6,123 bases of DNA from an uncultured Verrucomicrobiota bacterium (lineage in GTDB: Bacteria; Verrucomicrobiota; Kiritimatiellia; RFP12; UBA1067), in the NCBI GenBank assembly GCA_946631345.1, contig CAMPAA010000190.1, positions 1 through 6,123 of the forward strand, written 5' to 3'. The notes under the pieces are model-generated. The model did no database searches and was not told the origin of the DNA. It was given only the letters and a program-made list of their open reading frames with translations. The number at the start of each line of letters is the position of its first letter. Position 1 is the stretch's first letter. The position numbers and the translations under genes were made by a program. Shown here piece by piece: positions 6,070 through 6,123 of this stretch.

Positions 6070-6123
6070 CTACCGTACGCGGCCGCCCTCAATGAGGGAG
6101 CCAAGCGCACGGCGCGCGTTCAG
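6070..6123 (-). CDS. Possible C-terminal end of an upstream gene (fragment)
   Basis: The minus strand is open from the right edge to TAG at 6072-6070, giving 17 residues ending ALGSLIEGGRVR. The other two minus-strand frames here meet TGA codons. The composition (Arg, Gly, Leu) and high GC fit a coding tail, and the position just ahead of a promoter fits a gene end. The fragment is too short to identify and could be chance. Confidence 0.35.
   Translation of the reverse strand: MNARRALGSLIEGGRVR

Noticed and set aside
6062..6076. Hairpin ACGGT / ACCGT near the right edge as a terminator
   Set aside because: On the minus strand it is followed by CAAAAAA, not a U-tract, and on the plus strand by GC-rich sequence. 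The stem is only 5 bp.

Overview
The window is high-GC and gene-dense, and every gene I can support lies on the minus strand, so it reads from high to low coordinates. The genes are long, secreted and modular: a double LamG-like protein, a secreted barrel-plus-carbohydrate-binding protein, and a beta-helical surface protein with autotransporter-type repeats. Together with sigma70-like promoters (TTGACA boxes) and strong AAGGAG ribosome binding sites, this points to a glycan-foraging bacterium of the Verrucomicrobiota / Kiritimatiellota / Lentisphaerota group, perhaps from a gut or anoxic habitat. That placement is inference from style of content; there is no marker gene here.

Layout from the right edge: 6070-6123 may be the last codons of an upstream gene. 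A promoter (6052-6023) and leader then drive a 698-residue secreted protein (5986-3890) built from two copies of a LamG-like module. After 56 bp containing a small hairpin comes a 549-residue secreted protein (3833-2184), probably a TIM-barrel glycosidase-like enzyme with a C-terminal carbohydrate-binding jelly roll. No promoter is visible between these two, and a strong intrinsic terminator (2148-2111) closes the pair, so they probably form one two-gene transcript for binding and processing an extracellular glycan.

The region 2110-1752 carries no convincing gene. It holds three different tandem-repeat families that all have a 22-bp period; two of them run continuously in the same 22-bp register from 1878 to about 2082. 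This is the most unusual structure in the window. Immediately downstream lies a second promoter and leader nearly identical to the one at 6052-5997. It drives a secreted beta-helix protein (1687-1) that runs off the left edge without a stop codon.

The matched promoter-leader blocks suggest that the double-LamG operon and the beta-helix gene belong to one co-regulated family of exported proteins. I see no RNA genes, CRISPR array, transposase or recombinase.
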